Source of the DNA: a virus
Length of the DNA stretch: 64,000 nt
Strand: one strand, 5' to 3'
IMG/VR virus record: IMGVR_UViG_3300046028_005224
Coordinates: 27,435-91,434 of that record
Positions 38,668 through 46,869 of the stretch are shown piece after piece. Position 1 is the first letter of the stretch. Each line of letters begins with the position of its first letter. The position numbers were made by a program, and so were the translations under genes. The notes beneath the pieces are model-generated. The model had not been told where the DNA came from. It searched no databases and was given only the letters and a program-made list of their open reading frames with translations.

Positions 38668-39095
38668 TCTTCAACTTTTCTTTTTTTACCAATATTGTAC
38701 TTAGTTTCTAAAGTCCACTCATCCTTTTCTTTATAAGAAAGAACTTTAATTTGATTAAGTGGAGCAATATCCGTAATTTTATCCACATTTACAATCGTAA
38801 TTAAACCCCAATCAGCAAGCAATTGAGCAATACGATTGCGACGTTGAACATCGTTAACTGTAAGATTGGCATGTTTACCGTCCAATGCAAACAATTCTTT
38901 AAAATGTACAATAAAATATTTACCTTGCTTATGAAGAATATGACAAGACTGGTATAGAGTCTTTTCTTTTCTACTAGCTACGCCAATACGAGTAAGCGTC
39001 TCACGAACCTTTAGAAAATCATCAGGCTCATTAAGAATTACCTCGACCATCTGGTCTGGTGTCCAATTTACTTCAGGTTCAGTTACAACACTCAT
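38664..39095 (-). CDS. regA: Translational repressor RegA
   Basis: A 143-residue RegA protein, with LNEPDDFLKVRETLTRIGVA, FIVHFKELFALDGK and NDVQRRNRIAQLLADWGLI as clear family segments. It binds the start region of early phage mRNAs and stops their translation. Order gp45-gp44-gp62-regA is that of T4. T4 RegA has 122 residues; the extra part is mainly a basic C-terminus (IGKKRKVEE). Confidence 0.93.
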   Translation of the reverse strand: MSVVTEPEVNWTPDQMVEVILNEPDDFLKVRETLTRIGVASRKEKTLYQSCHILHKQGKYFIVHFKELFALDGKHANLTVNDVQRRNRIAQLLADWGLITIVNVDKITDIAPLNQIKVLSYKEKDEWTLETKYNIGKKRKVEE

Positions 39096-39478
39096 TTTGA
39101 TCCCCCAACATCAAGTTTTGATTTAATAAAGTCGATTTGTTCTTTTGTAAGAAGGTTCAAAGCCTGTTGTGCCTTTTCATTACTATAGCCATAGTAAGAT
39201 TTGACGCATTCAAGATCTTTGATTTTATCCTTTCGGAGCCAAGGAGAATATCTTTTCCTTTTCCTCACAATATTTATATAAAAGTCATATTGAAGCTTTT
39301 TATCTAAGCCATGATTCATATTCATGGCATTAGCAAACATTACACAATCAATATGACCAGCCATACATTTGTTTATAATGAATGGAGGATAATCTTTTTT
39401 TAAAGAAGGATCTTCATCGATAAGATTATTTTTTGTCTGATTAATAGAATTTAACCAATCTTTTAATTCTGTCTTCAT
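39092..39478 (-). CDS. 62: Clamp loader small subunit (gp62-like)
   Basis: A 128-residue helical protein between gp44 and regA. It is identified by position and by LKDWLNSINQTKNNL at the start; T4 gp62 is longer (187). It joins four gp44 subunits to load the gp45 clamp. Both ends overlap neighbours by four bases, so the stoichiometry may be set by coupled translation. Confidence 0.9.
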   Translation of the reverse strand: MKTELKDWLNSINQTKNNLIDEDPSLKKDYPPFIINKCMAGHIDCVMFANAMNMNHGLDKKLQYDFYINIVRKRKRYSPWLRKDKIKDLECVKSYYGYSNEKAQQALNLLTKEQIDFIKSKLDVGGSK

Positions 39479-40419
39479 TTAAAATTACACTCTACCATTA
39501 ACTCAGTCAATGCGGCTAATAAGTTAATTTCTTGATCAGCCACGAACGCACATTGGTATTGATACTTAGCAATAACAAGCACGGCAGCAGGGATAGAGGC
39601 GGGCACAAGGCAGTTATAACAGGAGTCATAAATCCCGCGAAGTAGATTAGAAGGATCGTTGTCCAGGTTGGAGACCACCCACTTTCTAACTTCAGTAAAG
39701 TTTTTATCTTTGAGATATTGAATAAGTTCATCAGTATTTGTTTCAGAAAATGATACTAAAATTCCAGAATCAATTTCTCCACCAACAGAGTAACGTTGAC
39801 ATTCATTAAGAACACGTCTCCAATCAGGGTAATGTTTCTTAATTAGTTTGGCAAGGACTTTAGGATCGTATCGTACACTTTCTTCATCCAAGATGTTCTG
39901 TAAACGCTTGAAGAAGGATCCTGCCAACTGGGCTTTTTCTTGTCCTCGGATTCCAAACTCCACAACGGCGCAACGGGAATGGAGGGGTTCAATGATTTTG
40001 TTTTTATAGTTACAGGTAAAGATGAAGCGGCAATTGTTAGCAAATTCCTCAATAGAAGCCCGTAAGAGGAGTTGTACATCTGCGGTTGTATTGTCTGCCT
40101 CATCAATAATGATGACTTTGTGTTTAGCAGTTGACGAAAGCGAAAGGGTCGAAGCGAAGTTTTTCGCATTGTTTCGGACAGTATCGAGGAATCTACCTTC
40201 GTCGGATCCGTTAATGACATAATAGTCTACTCCCAATTCATGACACAATGCCTTTGCCACTGTGGTTTTGCCAACGCCAGCAGAACCAGCAAGAAGCAAG
40301 TTTGGTATTTCGCCCTTATTTAGAAAGTCTTTAAAAGTTTTTTTAATATTCTCTGGGAGAATACATTCTTCAATAGTTTTAGGTCGATACTTTTCGACCC
40401 AAAGGAAATCATTATGCAT
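39475..40419 (-). CDS. 44: Clamp loader ATPase subunit (gp44-like)
   Basis: A 314-residue AAA+ ATPase. Starts FLWVEKYRPKTIEECI; Walker A AGSAGVGKTT (44-53), Walker B VIIIDEADN, and the SRC sensor in PLHSRCAVVEF. It loads the gp45 clamp onto primed DNA. Confidence 0.96.
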   Translation of the reverse strand: MHNDFLWVEKYRPKTIEECILPENIKKTFKDFLNKGEIPNLLLAGSAGVGKTTVAKALCHELGVDYYVINGSDEGRFLDTVRNNAKNFASTLSLSSTAKHKVIIIDEADNTTADVQLLLRASIEEFANNCRFIFTCNYKNKIIEPLHSRCAVVEFGIRGQEKAQLAGSFFKRLQNILDEESVRYDPKVLAKLIKKHYPDWRRVLNECQRYSVGGEIDSGILVSFSETNTDELIQYLKDKNFTEVRKWVVSNLDNDPSNLLRGIYDSCYNCLVPASIPAAVLVIAKYQYQCAFVADQEINLLAALTELMVECNFK

Positions 40420-40427
40420 AATTAATT

Positions 40428-40538
40428 TTAATCAAATTTTTTCAAATAAGAACTTGGAATAACCTCCCACCATTCTTTCCCATCAAAAATATACAACTTG
40501 TGTGTATTTTTGTCCAGGAAAAAGTCACCTTCAAACAT
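40428..40538 (-). CDS. Micro-protein behind gp45, 36 aa
   Basis: Started at ATG 40538, one base behind the gp45 stop. MFEGDFFLDKNTHKLYIFDG and KEWWEVIPSSYLKKFD look like a small beta-hairpin domain of the 'what is shown / what is entered' tail-fibre type, but as a separate protein its role is unknown. Position between gp45 and gp44 favours a real gene. Confidence 0.6.
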   Translation of the reverse strand: MFEGDFFLDKNTHKLYIFDGKEWWEVIPSSYLKKFD

Positions 40539-40539
40539 T

Positions 40540-41223
40540 TTAACCAAAGGTGGAATCAGGCTCAAGTGCAATGTAGTATACCACATCCATGGCAGTATTG
40601 ACAAATCGTGCCATCTTAGGAGCAGACACAACTACCTCATATTTGCCAGGAAGAATTTTCATGTTCTCAACCTTAAAGTTAAATACAAAGGTCGATTCAG
40701 TTTCACCAACGTTAATTGAAAATTCATTAGAAGTAGAATTTTCTTTGTCTCTAACAAGAAGACTTACAGTGCTCCCATCTCCAATAGCAGAGATATCTTC
40801 AAGACCGTACACAGAGGCGGCTTTAATTAGTTTATCGAGTTGATCAGAAGAAAGATTGAAGCATACATCTTCACTAGGAAGAGCAATGGATTTTTCAGGA
40901 GGACTTACAATAACAGAAGGATCTGCAAAATAATACTTGGTAGTATTGCCACCACCTTTAATGAGAAGATGACTATCACTATTGAACACGAGTTCTGGGT
41001 CTGGGTGAAGAGTGATGCCACTCAGAAATTGATTAAGATCATAAATACCAAAATCTTTAGGAATCTCTTCACTAATCACAGCTTCTGCAAAAATATTTTT
41101 CATTACAGAAATTGTACGAATCTTGTTACCACTTTTAAACAGAAGAGACTGATTGATGCTGGCAAAGTTCTTTAGAAGTGAAGCTGTTTTGTCGGAAATT
41201 TTCATGGGTTCTCTAAGTTTCAT
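40540..41223 (-). CDS. 45: Sliding clamp (gp45-like)
   Basis: Started at ATG 41223 (MKLREPMKISDKTASLLKNF), 227 residues, same length as T4 gp45 (228). IRTISVMKNIFAEA, FGIYDLNQFLSGI and the second-domain GKYEVVVSAPKMARF are clear family segments. A trimer forms the processivity clamp for gp43 and also activates late transcription with gp55. An upstream in-frame TTG is unlikely to be used. Confidence 0.95.
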   Translation of the reverse strand: MKLREPMKISDKTASLLKNFASINQSLLFKSGNKIRTISVMKNIFAEAVISEEIPKDFGIYDLNQFLSGITLHPDPELVFNSDSHLLIKGGGNTTKYYFADPSVIVSPPEKSIALPSEDVCFNLSSDQLDKLIKAASVYGLEDISAIGDGSTVSLLVRDKENSTSNEFSINVGETESTFVFNFKVENMKILPGKYEVVVSAPKMARFVNTAMDVVYYIALEPDSTFG

Positions 41224-41225
41224 AA

Positions 41226-41624
41226 TCAACGGAATTCAGTCAAGCCATTATCTTTGCGAGAATAATGTCCATCAAAGTGGAGTAGAAGCATAGCATAGTG
41301 AATCACTTTGAGCAAATCACGCTTATTGCGTCCATCTTTATCACCATAGCGGCTACCATACTTCAAAATGTTTGCCTGACAAAAATGTTGTGCCAGGTCT
41401 TTTGCTGCCATCAAGTCAATTGTTTGAATGTCCTTGTAAGCATCATTGTGTCCACAATAGTGACTGTTATAAGTCCCAGTCACATAATCCTCAATATCTT
41501 TGAGGATTTTGTCTTCATTATATTTCCAAAGATTGTTTTTGGTTTCAGTCATAATAATTTTCTCAAGATTTAGTGTTCCATCTCCACCATCGGAGAGAGT
41601 GAATTGAAAAGGATATTCGTCCAT
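41226..41624 (-). CDS. DUF3310-like protein
   Basis: Start uncertain: ATG 41624 (MDEYPFQFTLSDGGDGTLNL) or ATG 41552 (MTETKNNLWKYNED), giving 132 or 108 residues. The C-terminal part fits DUF3310: YNSHYCG, IDLMAAKDLAQHFCQANILKYGSRYGDK (quoted in part) and KRDLLKVIHYAMLLL. The family, found in many phages, has unknown function, with links proposed to nucleotide metabolism. It sits between cobS and gp45. Confidence 0.72.
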   Translation of the reverse strand: MDEYPFQFTLSDGGDGTLNLEKIIMTETKNNLWKYNEDKILKDIEDYVTGTYNSHYCGHNDAYKDIQTIDLMAAKDLAQHFCQANILKYGSRYGDKDGRNKRDLLKVIHYAMLLLHFDGHYSRKDNGLTEFR

Positions 41625-41664
41625 AATAAAAATAGAGAGGCATAATTTACCTCCCCCAATTATA

Positions 41665-42777
41665 TCAGAATACTTCCACCGAGTCAACTTGTTCGGTAGG
41701 CATTTGGAAATCGGCATCTACCTTATCGTACAGTTCCAGGAAGGACTGTTTAGTGGACTCATCAAAGCGATTCACGCACACTTCAATAGCTTTGCCACGA
41801 TTACCAAAGATGCTGTAGGCACGAATGATGTGAACCAAACGACGGGTGCTGATGATTTCTTCAACGCCACCATCGTAAAAAGTTTTACGGATGTTGTCAG
41901 CCCAATCCACCAACAGTTTGCAGAAGTCACGGTCTTCCACACCAAGATCCAAAGCAATGCCTTCCAGAATTTTCTGTTCAATCTTGGGAGCAGGATATTC
42001 CTGTTCAAAAGTTACAGGGAAACGCTCAAGGAATGCTTCGTTGAGAACATTAGTGCCAATAAAACGACCATCATCAGAACCCTTACCTTTGGTGTTGGCA
42101 GTGGCAATCACATTAAAACCAGCAGCAGGTTTCACGAAACGACCAATCTTCTTAAGGAAAACACCCTTTCCTTCTAGCACGGATTGGAGGCAGAGAATTT
42201 TGTTTGAGGCAAGGTCAATCTCGTCGAGGAGCAGGATCGCTCCACGCTCCAATGCTTCGATGACGGGGCCATTATGCCATACAGTAGCACCATCCAGAAG
42301 GCGAAACCCACCAATAAGATCGTCTTCATCAGTCTCAATAGTAATGTTTACACGAATCAGTTCTCGACCAAGTTGAGCACATGCTTGCTCCACCGAGAAC
42401 GTTTTACCGTTACCCGAAAGACCCGTAATGAACGCAGGGTAAAAGATACGGGACTGAATAATTTTTTTAATATCGTTAAAGTTACCAAACTTGACGAAGG
42501 TATCATCTTTGTCAGGGATAAGATTTTGTTCTACAGCAGGCAGAGCAGCAGGTGCTTGATATGCCTGTTCCATTTTGCCGATAACGCTAGGGGTCACTTC
42601 CAGATTCCAACGACCACGTTCGGTCTTGTACTGCTCCAAACGACGAGTTACGGTTGGATACGAAAGATTTTCCATGGCACAATAAGCCTTCACATCTGCA
42701 GCAGTAATCTCCGTACCATACAGAGACTTAAGTTTTTCAATCATCTGTGAGTCAGTCATAATAAGTTTGCGAGGCAT
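41665..42777 (-). CDS. cobS: CobS-like AAA+ ATPase (MoxR group)
   Basis: A 370-residue protein. An N-terminal helical part (1-85) precedes the AAA+ core: Walker A GLSGNGKT (119-126), DLIGGFRLLDG, Walker B AILLLDEIDLA, NVIATANTKG and GTNVLNEAFLERF (sensor and arginine finger). CobS is the ATPase of aerobic cobaltochelatase and a core cyanophage gene. A matching VWA protein lies three genes upstream; no CobN-type subunit is present, so the phage protein may serve another remodelling task (inference). Confidence 0.92.
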   Translation of the reverse strand: MPRKLIMTDSQMIEKLKSLYGTEITAADVKAYCAMENLSYPTVTRRLEQYKTERGRWNLEVTPSVIGKMEQAYQAPAALPAVEQNLIPDKDDTFVKFGNFNDIKKIIQSRIFYPAFITGLSGNGKTFSVEQACAQLGRELIRVNITIETDEDDLIGGFRLLDGATVWHNGPVIEALERGAILLLDEIDLASNKILCLQSVLEGKGVFLKKIGRFVKPAAGFNVIATANTKGKGSDDGRFIGTNVLNEAFLERFPVTFEQEYPAPKIEQKILEGIALDLGVEDRDFCKLLVDWADNIRKTFYDGGVEEIISTRRLVHIIRAYSIFGNRGKAIEVCVNRFDESTKQSFLELYDKVDADFQMPTEQVDSVEVF

Positions 42778-42802
42778 TTAAAGTGTTGTGGTCAACGGAA
42801 TG

Positions 42803-42831
42803 AATATAGTCGAAAAAAAGGGGGCTGTAAA
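42803..42831 (-). promoter_or_regulatory. Promoter of cobS inside a terminator
   Basis: Minus strand TTTACA (42826-42831), 17 bases, TATATT (42803-42808). The -35 box forms the loop of the preceding terminator and the T tract lies in the spacer, as at the hli promoter. Confidence 0.68.
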
Positions 42832-42837
42832 GCCCCC
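42813..42837 (-). terminator. Terminator behind the virion-like protein gene
   Basis: Minus strand GGGGGCT-TTAC-AGCCCCC followed by seven T residues. Confidence 0.92.
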
Positions 42838-42862
42838 AGTAGACAGTCTTAAAAGTGTCCAC

Positions 42863-44131
42863 TCAACGCATAGATGGGTTTCTTTCAGCAGCACTCATTG
42901 ATCCATGATCTCTAGGATCATCATCATCTTCTCTGTCTCTCATTTGCTTTTGTCTTTGCTTTTTCATTTTTAAATTTTTCTGAGTCTCCAAATCAGCATC
43001 AGATTTCAATTGTGCTCTTGCAGTTGAAGAACTACCTTTCCCCTTTGCTTGCAATTTGTAAAATAATTTAGTCACAGCAGCCTCATCTAAACAAGCCATC
43101 ATATTTAAAGCTTCTGCATTGGTATTCACAAAACCTTCAGAAACTAAGTACTCTAGAATAGCATCAAAATAATCAGCACGATCCTCCTTCATTTTTGTGG
43201 TGTACTTTTTACCTTGAAATTCAAACTCAGACTTACCAGCCTTTCTAGCACCTGCAAAAGCAGTGTCAAATGCTTGGGCAACGGTTCCAACTTTTTTAGG
43301 TCCAACAATCTTAGGGCCAACTGCTAGACGATTTCTAATTTTACCATCCGAATCCATTGTGTTGTACTTGTTGATGCTGGATTCGGGCTTTGACTTTTTT
43401 TCAGCATCCTTAACAGCAGGAGCAGCAGCACTAGCAGCTACACCAGCAGCTGCGGCTCCAGCCATAGCTCTTCTAGCTACATTTAAAGCATCAGCTCCGC
43501 CAGTCATTCTAGATGCTTTTGGTTTTACGCCAGAGCCAGGAGCAGCCTGAGCAGCAAGTCTTTGGGTTCTAGCATCACCACCAGGGCCTGTAGCTCTGAA
43601 CGGCATTCCAGCGTCTGTAGGAGTGCGTCTAGGAGCTGTTGGTGTAGAGGCTACTGGGGATCTTCCTGCAGGCAATGCGGGTCTAGAAATAGCAGTATCA
43701 ATTTTCTTTTTGAACTGCATTGTTGCATATTTACCAGGAAGTTCAGTGGTAGCTGCTGGTCTTGCAGATCTTGCACTTCTAATTGATGATGAAGCTGCAG
43801 CTCCTCTTACAATAGATTCTGGTTTTCTGCCAAGTGCCGTTCCAGCGGCAAGACCAGCTTTTGATCTACCTGCAGAACTTAAAGCATTAATGACACCTCT
43901 AACTGCCATCGAACCTACACCTTCAGTTAGATATTCTGAAATATCTACATCAAGTGCTTCTGATAATTCAAATAAGAAATCTTGAACAAGATTTGTTGAG
44001 AGTAGATCTTCAGCAAAAGTTTTTGCCTCTTCAAGATCTTCAATGCAATATTGAAGTAACAAACTGGTTAAATCTTCGGAAAGATTATACTCAGTATTAT
44101 ATACTTCGTTATAAGCTTCTAGTAAGTTCAT
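42863..44131 (-). CDS. Virion-type protein with low-complexity middle, 422 aa
   Basis: A 422-residue protein: an acidic helical start (MNLLEAYNEVYNTEYNLSED), an Ala/Arg/Pro-rich unstructured middle (80-260, with stretches such as AMAGAAAAGVAASAAAPA), a compact part (EFEFQGKKYTTKMKEDRADY, EYLVSEGFVNTNAEALNM) and a basic, then acidic tail. Cyanophage virion-associated proteins share this EYLVSEGF segment type. An exact late promoter precedes it and a strong terminator follows, so it is a separate late unit between VWA and cobS. Confidence 0.7.
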   Translation of the reverse strand: MNLLEAYNEVYNTEYNLSEDLTSLLLQYCIEDLEEAKTFAEDLLSTNLVQDFLFELSEALDVDISEYLTEGVGSMAVRGVINALSSAGRSKAGLAAGTALGRKPESIVRGAAASSSIRSARSARPAATTELPGKYATMQFKKKIDTAISRPALPAGRSPVASTPTAPRRTPTDAGMPFRATGPGGDARTQRLAAQAAPGSGVKPKASRMTGGADALNVARRAMAGAAAAGVAASAAAPAVKDAEKKSKPESSINKYNTMDSDGKIRNRLAVGPKIVGPKKVGTVAQAFDTAFAGARKAGKSEFEFQGKKYTTKMKEDRADYFDAILEYLVSEGFVNTNAEALNMMACLDEAAVTKLFYKLQAKGKGSSSTARAQLKSDADLETQKNLKMKKQRQKQMRDREDDDDPRDHGSMSAAERNPSMR

Positions 44132-44153
44132 CCCGCTATAAAACGCTTTTTTT

Positions 44154-44161
44154 TATTTATA
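44154..44161 (-). promoter_or_regulatory. Late promoter box TATAAATA
   Basis: An exact late consensus 23 bases before ATG 44131, directly continuing the T tract of the preceding terminator. Confidence 0.8.
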
Positions 44162-44185
44162 AAAAAAGAGGGGGACTAGCCCCTC
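44161..44185 (-). terminator. Terminator behind the VWA protein gene
   Basis: Minus strand GAGGGG-CTAGT-CCCCCTC followed by seven T residues that merge with the late promoter box. Confidence 0.85.
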
Positions 44186-46346
44186 AAGCAATAAGTTGAA
44201 CAAACTCGTTAAGAACTTTCTTATTCAGTTTTTTAGAACTCATATATTTTTTGAAAGCATTGCGAATTTCAACTTTCGATGCATTGTCACTAACTTTAAA
44301 TTCAACATCATTAGATAGAGAATTAGAAGAAATTCCAAAATAAACGTGGTAACCTTTAGTACGAATAGAGAAGGTTTTTTGCTTTTTCCAATCTGCTTGA
44401 AGTTTATCAAATTCAGATTGGTTGTGGCGGTGATAGCGTCGCATGAATGATTGCGCTTCACCAGAAGCAAGAAGACGCATACCGATAAAACTCACATCTG
44501 GATAATGATTGCGAAGATAGCGAATAAGCATATCCGTAAACTGAGTGTAAGTATCAAGTTCTTCATCTCCAGCATAAACATTACCAGTTTTACGATCACG
44601 AAGGAAACACTTGTTGGGATGGAATTGACGAATCCCCATATAGGGTTCTTCTTTGCGAGTAACAGAAACACAGTAGTTCAAAGGACAAGCTTCTCCATCA
44701 GTGAGAATAAGTGTGTGAACTTTTTGAACTTTATTTTGTTTTTGAAACTCAGGAATAATTTGATTAAGAGCAATCAAAGATTCGTTTAAAGGAGTTCCAG
44801 AAAGACACAAACGACTAGGAACAGCATAAGTATTATTCCAATAACGATTACCAAGCTGTCGAACAACACGAAAGATAGCAAGCATTTGAGTATCCAGTTC
44901 CAAATTTTTAGTCTTGCTAGTAAACAAATTCATCAAGGCAAAATCTGGTTGAATAAAAAGATTACCTTCTTTCTTTTCATGATGTGGTTTGGGAACTACA
45001 GGACGAGAAAACTCATCATAAGTTACACAACGCCATTCGTTTGTGAAGGCATAAACCTCAAAAGGAATAGAAACTTTTTTACAGAACCAAATCAAATTGT
45101 AAAGTTGCTTGATTGTATCTTCAAGAACTTTGTCCATCGAACCAGACCAATCGAGAATAAAGATCAGTCCATGACTTTTGCCATCAGCAAGCGTAGTAAC
45201 TTTTTTGAAAAGATCTTCATTAAATTTGTAGGTGTGAAGCTTGGTACAATCAAGAACACCAGTGCGAGCAGTAGAAGCACGAGCATAAGAATCTGCTGCC
45301 TTGCGACACTCAAACTCTTTGACCAGATAGTTAACTTCTTTCTGTGCAGACTTTTTAAATTCTACATAATCCCGATCAACAAACTTAAATGCGTCTTGGA
45401 ATTTAGTATATCCGTTTTCAATAAATTGTTCTTCTTGCTTTTTCCAATGTTTCTGAAGTACATCATGAACATCTTGATTTGGTGCAATGATAGTTTTAAG
45501 ATCAAGAGTAGGAAGTTCGGTATAAACATTTTCATCTGCCCAAGTGCTGTTGTTGGTGAGTTCTTCAATAGCCTCACGAAGACGTTGATCAGTTTTGATT
45601 TCTGGTGCATTATGCTCACCACCAACGTCACTGGCTTGAGTTTCTTTTACTTTATCAGAAGATTCTGAATCTTTGATTTCGCTTTTGTTTTCAGACTCAC
45701 CCTTTTCTTCGGATTCAACAAGTTCAATCTGCTGCTGCTGATCACCAGCTTCTTCACCCTTCTCAGTCAAAGAAATAGAAGTTTCAATATCCTCTTCATT
45801 TTCCATTTGGAAAAGCTTGTACATTTCTTCTGCTGCAACAAGAACATCAGCAAAAGTTTCACAGGTCTCAATAAGATTAAGCAAGTTTTTTTCACGTTCG
45901 ATAAAATTTACATCAATAAAATTACCCACTTTGAAGTGAAGGTTTACACGGTCAGGCAAACTATAAGTATTATGATCTTCTTCCCCAATACCAAAAAAAT
46001 CCTCAGACTGAAGTTCTTTGTAACCATTAAACATAGTCTTAGAAAGACCACCATAACGGCGCTTCATCAGTTTCTCGATGCGAGCATCTTCCACAATGTT
46101 CACATACGAAGGAGGAATCTTGGCAACCTTTGTCCAATCTTCATCTGGAGTGTACAAAGCGTGTCCAACCTCATGCGCCACCAGCATGTCGTATACGGCG
46201 TTAGAAGCCCGTTCCCAGAGCGGTAAGGTCAAAACACGAGTATGGACGTTAAAACACGCTGTAGAGACCTTCTTGTGCTCTACAATGAGGTCTTCAGTAG
46301 CGAGCAGACGAGCAAGCTGACCTTTGATTTCGTAGTTGACAGCCAT
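44184..46346 (-). CDS. VWA-domain protein with N-terminal HEXXH motif (CobT-like)
   Basis: A 720-residue protein. Near the N-terminus VAHEVGHALYTPDEDW holds a zinc-peptidase-type HEXXH (H58-H62). An acidic, low-complexity region (about 190-260) follows, as in CobT. The C-terminal half is a VWA domain with the MIDAS motif FILDWSGSMDK and ILTDGEACP. VWA proteins work with MoxR/CobS-type AAA+ ATPases, and cobS is close by. The HEXXH motif could give protease activity or simply bind metal. Known as an unnamed core-like gene in T4-like cyanophages. Confidence 0.85.
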   Translation of the reverse strand: MAVNYEIKGQLARLLATEDLIVEHKKVSTACFNVHTRVLTLPLWERASNAVYDMLVAHEVGHALYTPDEDWTKVAKIPPSYVNIVEDARIEKLMKRRYGGLSKTMFNGYKELQSEDFFGIGEEDHNTYSLPDRVNLHFKVGNFIDVNFIEREKNLLNLIETCETFADVLVAAEEMYKLFQMENEEDIETSISLTEKGEEAGDQQQQIELVESEEKGESENKSEIKDSESSDKVKETQASDVGGEHNAPEIKTDQRLREAIEELTNNSTWADENVYTELPTLDLKTIIAPNQDVHDVLQKHWKKQEEQFIENGYTKFQDAFKFVDRDYVEFKKSAQKEVNYLVKEFECRKAADSYARASTARTGVLDCTKLHTYKFNEDLFKKVTTLADGKSHGLIFILDWSGSMDKVLEDTIKQLYNLIWFCKKVSIPFEVYAFTNEWRCVTYDEFSRPVVPKPHHEKKEGNLFIQPDFALMNLFTSKTKNLELDTQMLAIFRVVRQLGNRYWNNTYAVPSRLCLSGTPLNESLIALNQIIPEFQKQNKVQKVHTLILTDGEACPLNYCVSVTRKEEPYMGIRQFHPNKCFLRDRKTGNVYAGDEELDTYTQFTDMLIRYLRNHYPDVSFIGMRLLASGEAQSFMRRYHRHNQSEFDKLQADWKKQKTFSIRTKGYHVYFGISSNSLSNDVEFKVSDNASKVEIRNAFKKYMSSKKLNKKVLNEFVQLIA

Positions 46347-46531
46347 GGAGATTTGTTTGAACTAAACCTATAATACGAAAAAGACCCACCTTTCGGTGAG
46401 CCCTTGTGACAGTTTTTCAACCGTCCTATTAAGTTTTTAGCTCGCGCCTTTGCTTGACGCATAGCTTGAGGTTTGAGATGGCGCTTCTGCTCCTTGCGAG
46501 AGTGATGTTGCCAGTTTGGAGTGTTAGTCAT
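46280..46531 (-). CDS. Small basic protein, doubtful 3' end, 83 aa
   Basis: Starts at ATG 46531, overlapping the previous stop, with MTNTPNWQHHSRKEQKRHLK and a strongly basic helical N-terminal half (MRQAKARAKNLIGRLK). The second half crosses a terminator hairpin (46378-46403) and 67 bases of the VWA gene, so translation of the last 40 codons is uncertain. Could be a real short DNA- or RNA-binding protein. Confidence 0.42.
   Translation of the reverse strand: MTNTPNWQHHSRKEQKRHLKPQAMRQAKARAKNLIGRLKNCHKGSPKGGSFSYYRFSSNKSPWLSTTKSKVSLLVCSLLKTSL
46378..46403 (-). terminator. Terminator before the VWA gene
   Basis: Minus strand GGGCTCACC-GAAA-GGTGGGTC followed by TTTTT. It closes the gp46-side unit and overlaps the small basic ORF. 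Confidence 0.78.
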
Positions 46532-46844
46532 GTTGTCTCCAGTCTTCTGGTTTGTCTTGAGTAAACCATTCCACTATATCATCAACACTACCAAATCCAG
46601 AGATTCCTTTAGATTCGTGTCCAATCTCACCAATATCAAGTTGGTTCAAAAAATCATCCATATCTCCCTCCCGCATCTCTGGATTTGATGCCTTTCTACG
46701 TGCTTGTCTAAGAATCGTTGCTGCACTTCTATTTGATTTTGCTAACTTCTCTGCCCAGATCATGTCTTCTAAACTTACCTCTTCGTCTTCAACGATTTTA
46801 TTACAAATTGCTTCTAAACGAAGTCTGTATTGTGTAGACAGCAT
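46524..46844 (-). CDS. Hypothetical protein, 106 aa
   Basis: A 106-residue protein: an N-terminal helical half (RLRLEAICNKIVEDEEVSLE, MIWAEKLAKSNRSAATILRQ) and an acidic tail (MREGDMDDFLNQLDIGEIGH). Typical of a cyanophage gene found next to gp46. Family not recognised. Confidence 0.72.
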   Translation of the reverse strand: MLSTQYRLRLEAICNKIVEDEEVSLEDMIWAEKLAKSNRSAATILRQARRKASNPEMREGDMDDFLNQLDIGEIGHESKGISGFGSVDDIVEWFTQDKPEDWRQHD

Positions 46845-46869
46845 ATAGGAATACTATAATTTAAATTAT

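Noticed and set aside
42891-43985. Plus-strand frames opposite the Ala-rich virion-like gene
   Set aside because: They arise from the complementary strand of Ala/Arg-rich low-complexity codons and lack initiation signals.
44886-45668. 260-codon plus-strand frame opposite the VWA gene
   Set aside because: The encoded sequence is Phe/Ile/Lys-rich without motifs, while the minus strand encodes a well-supported VWA protein.
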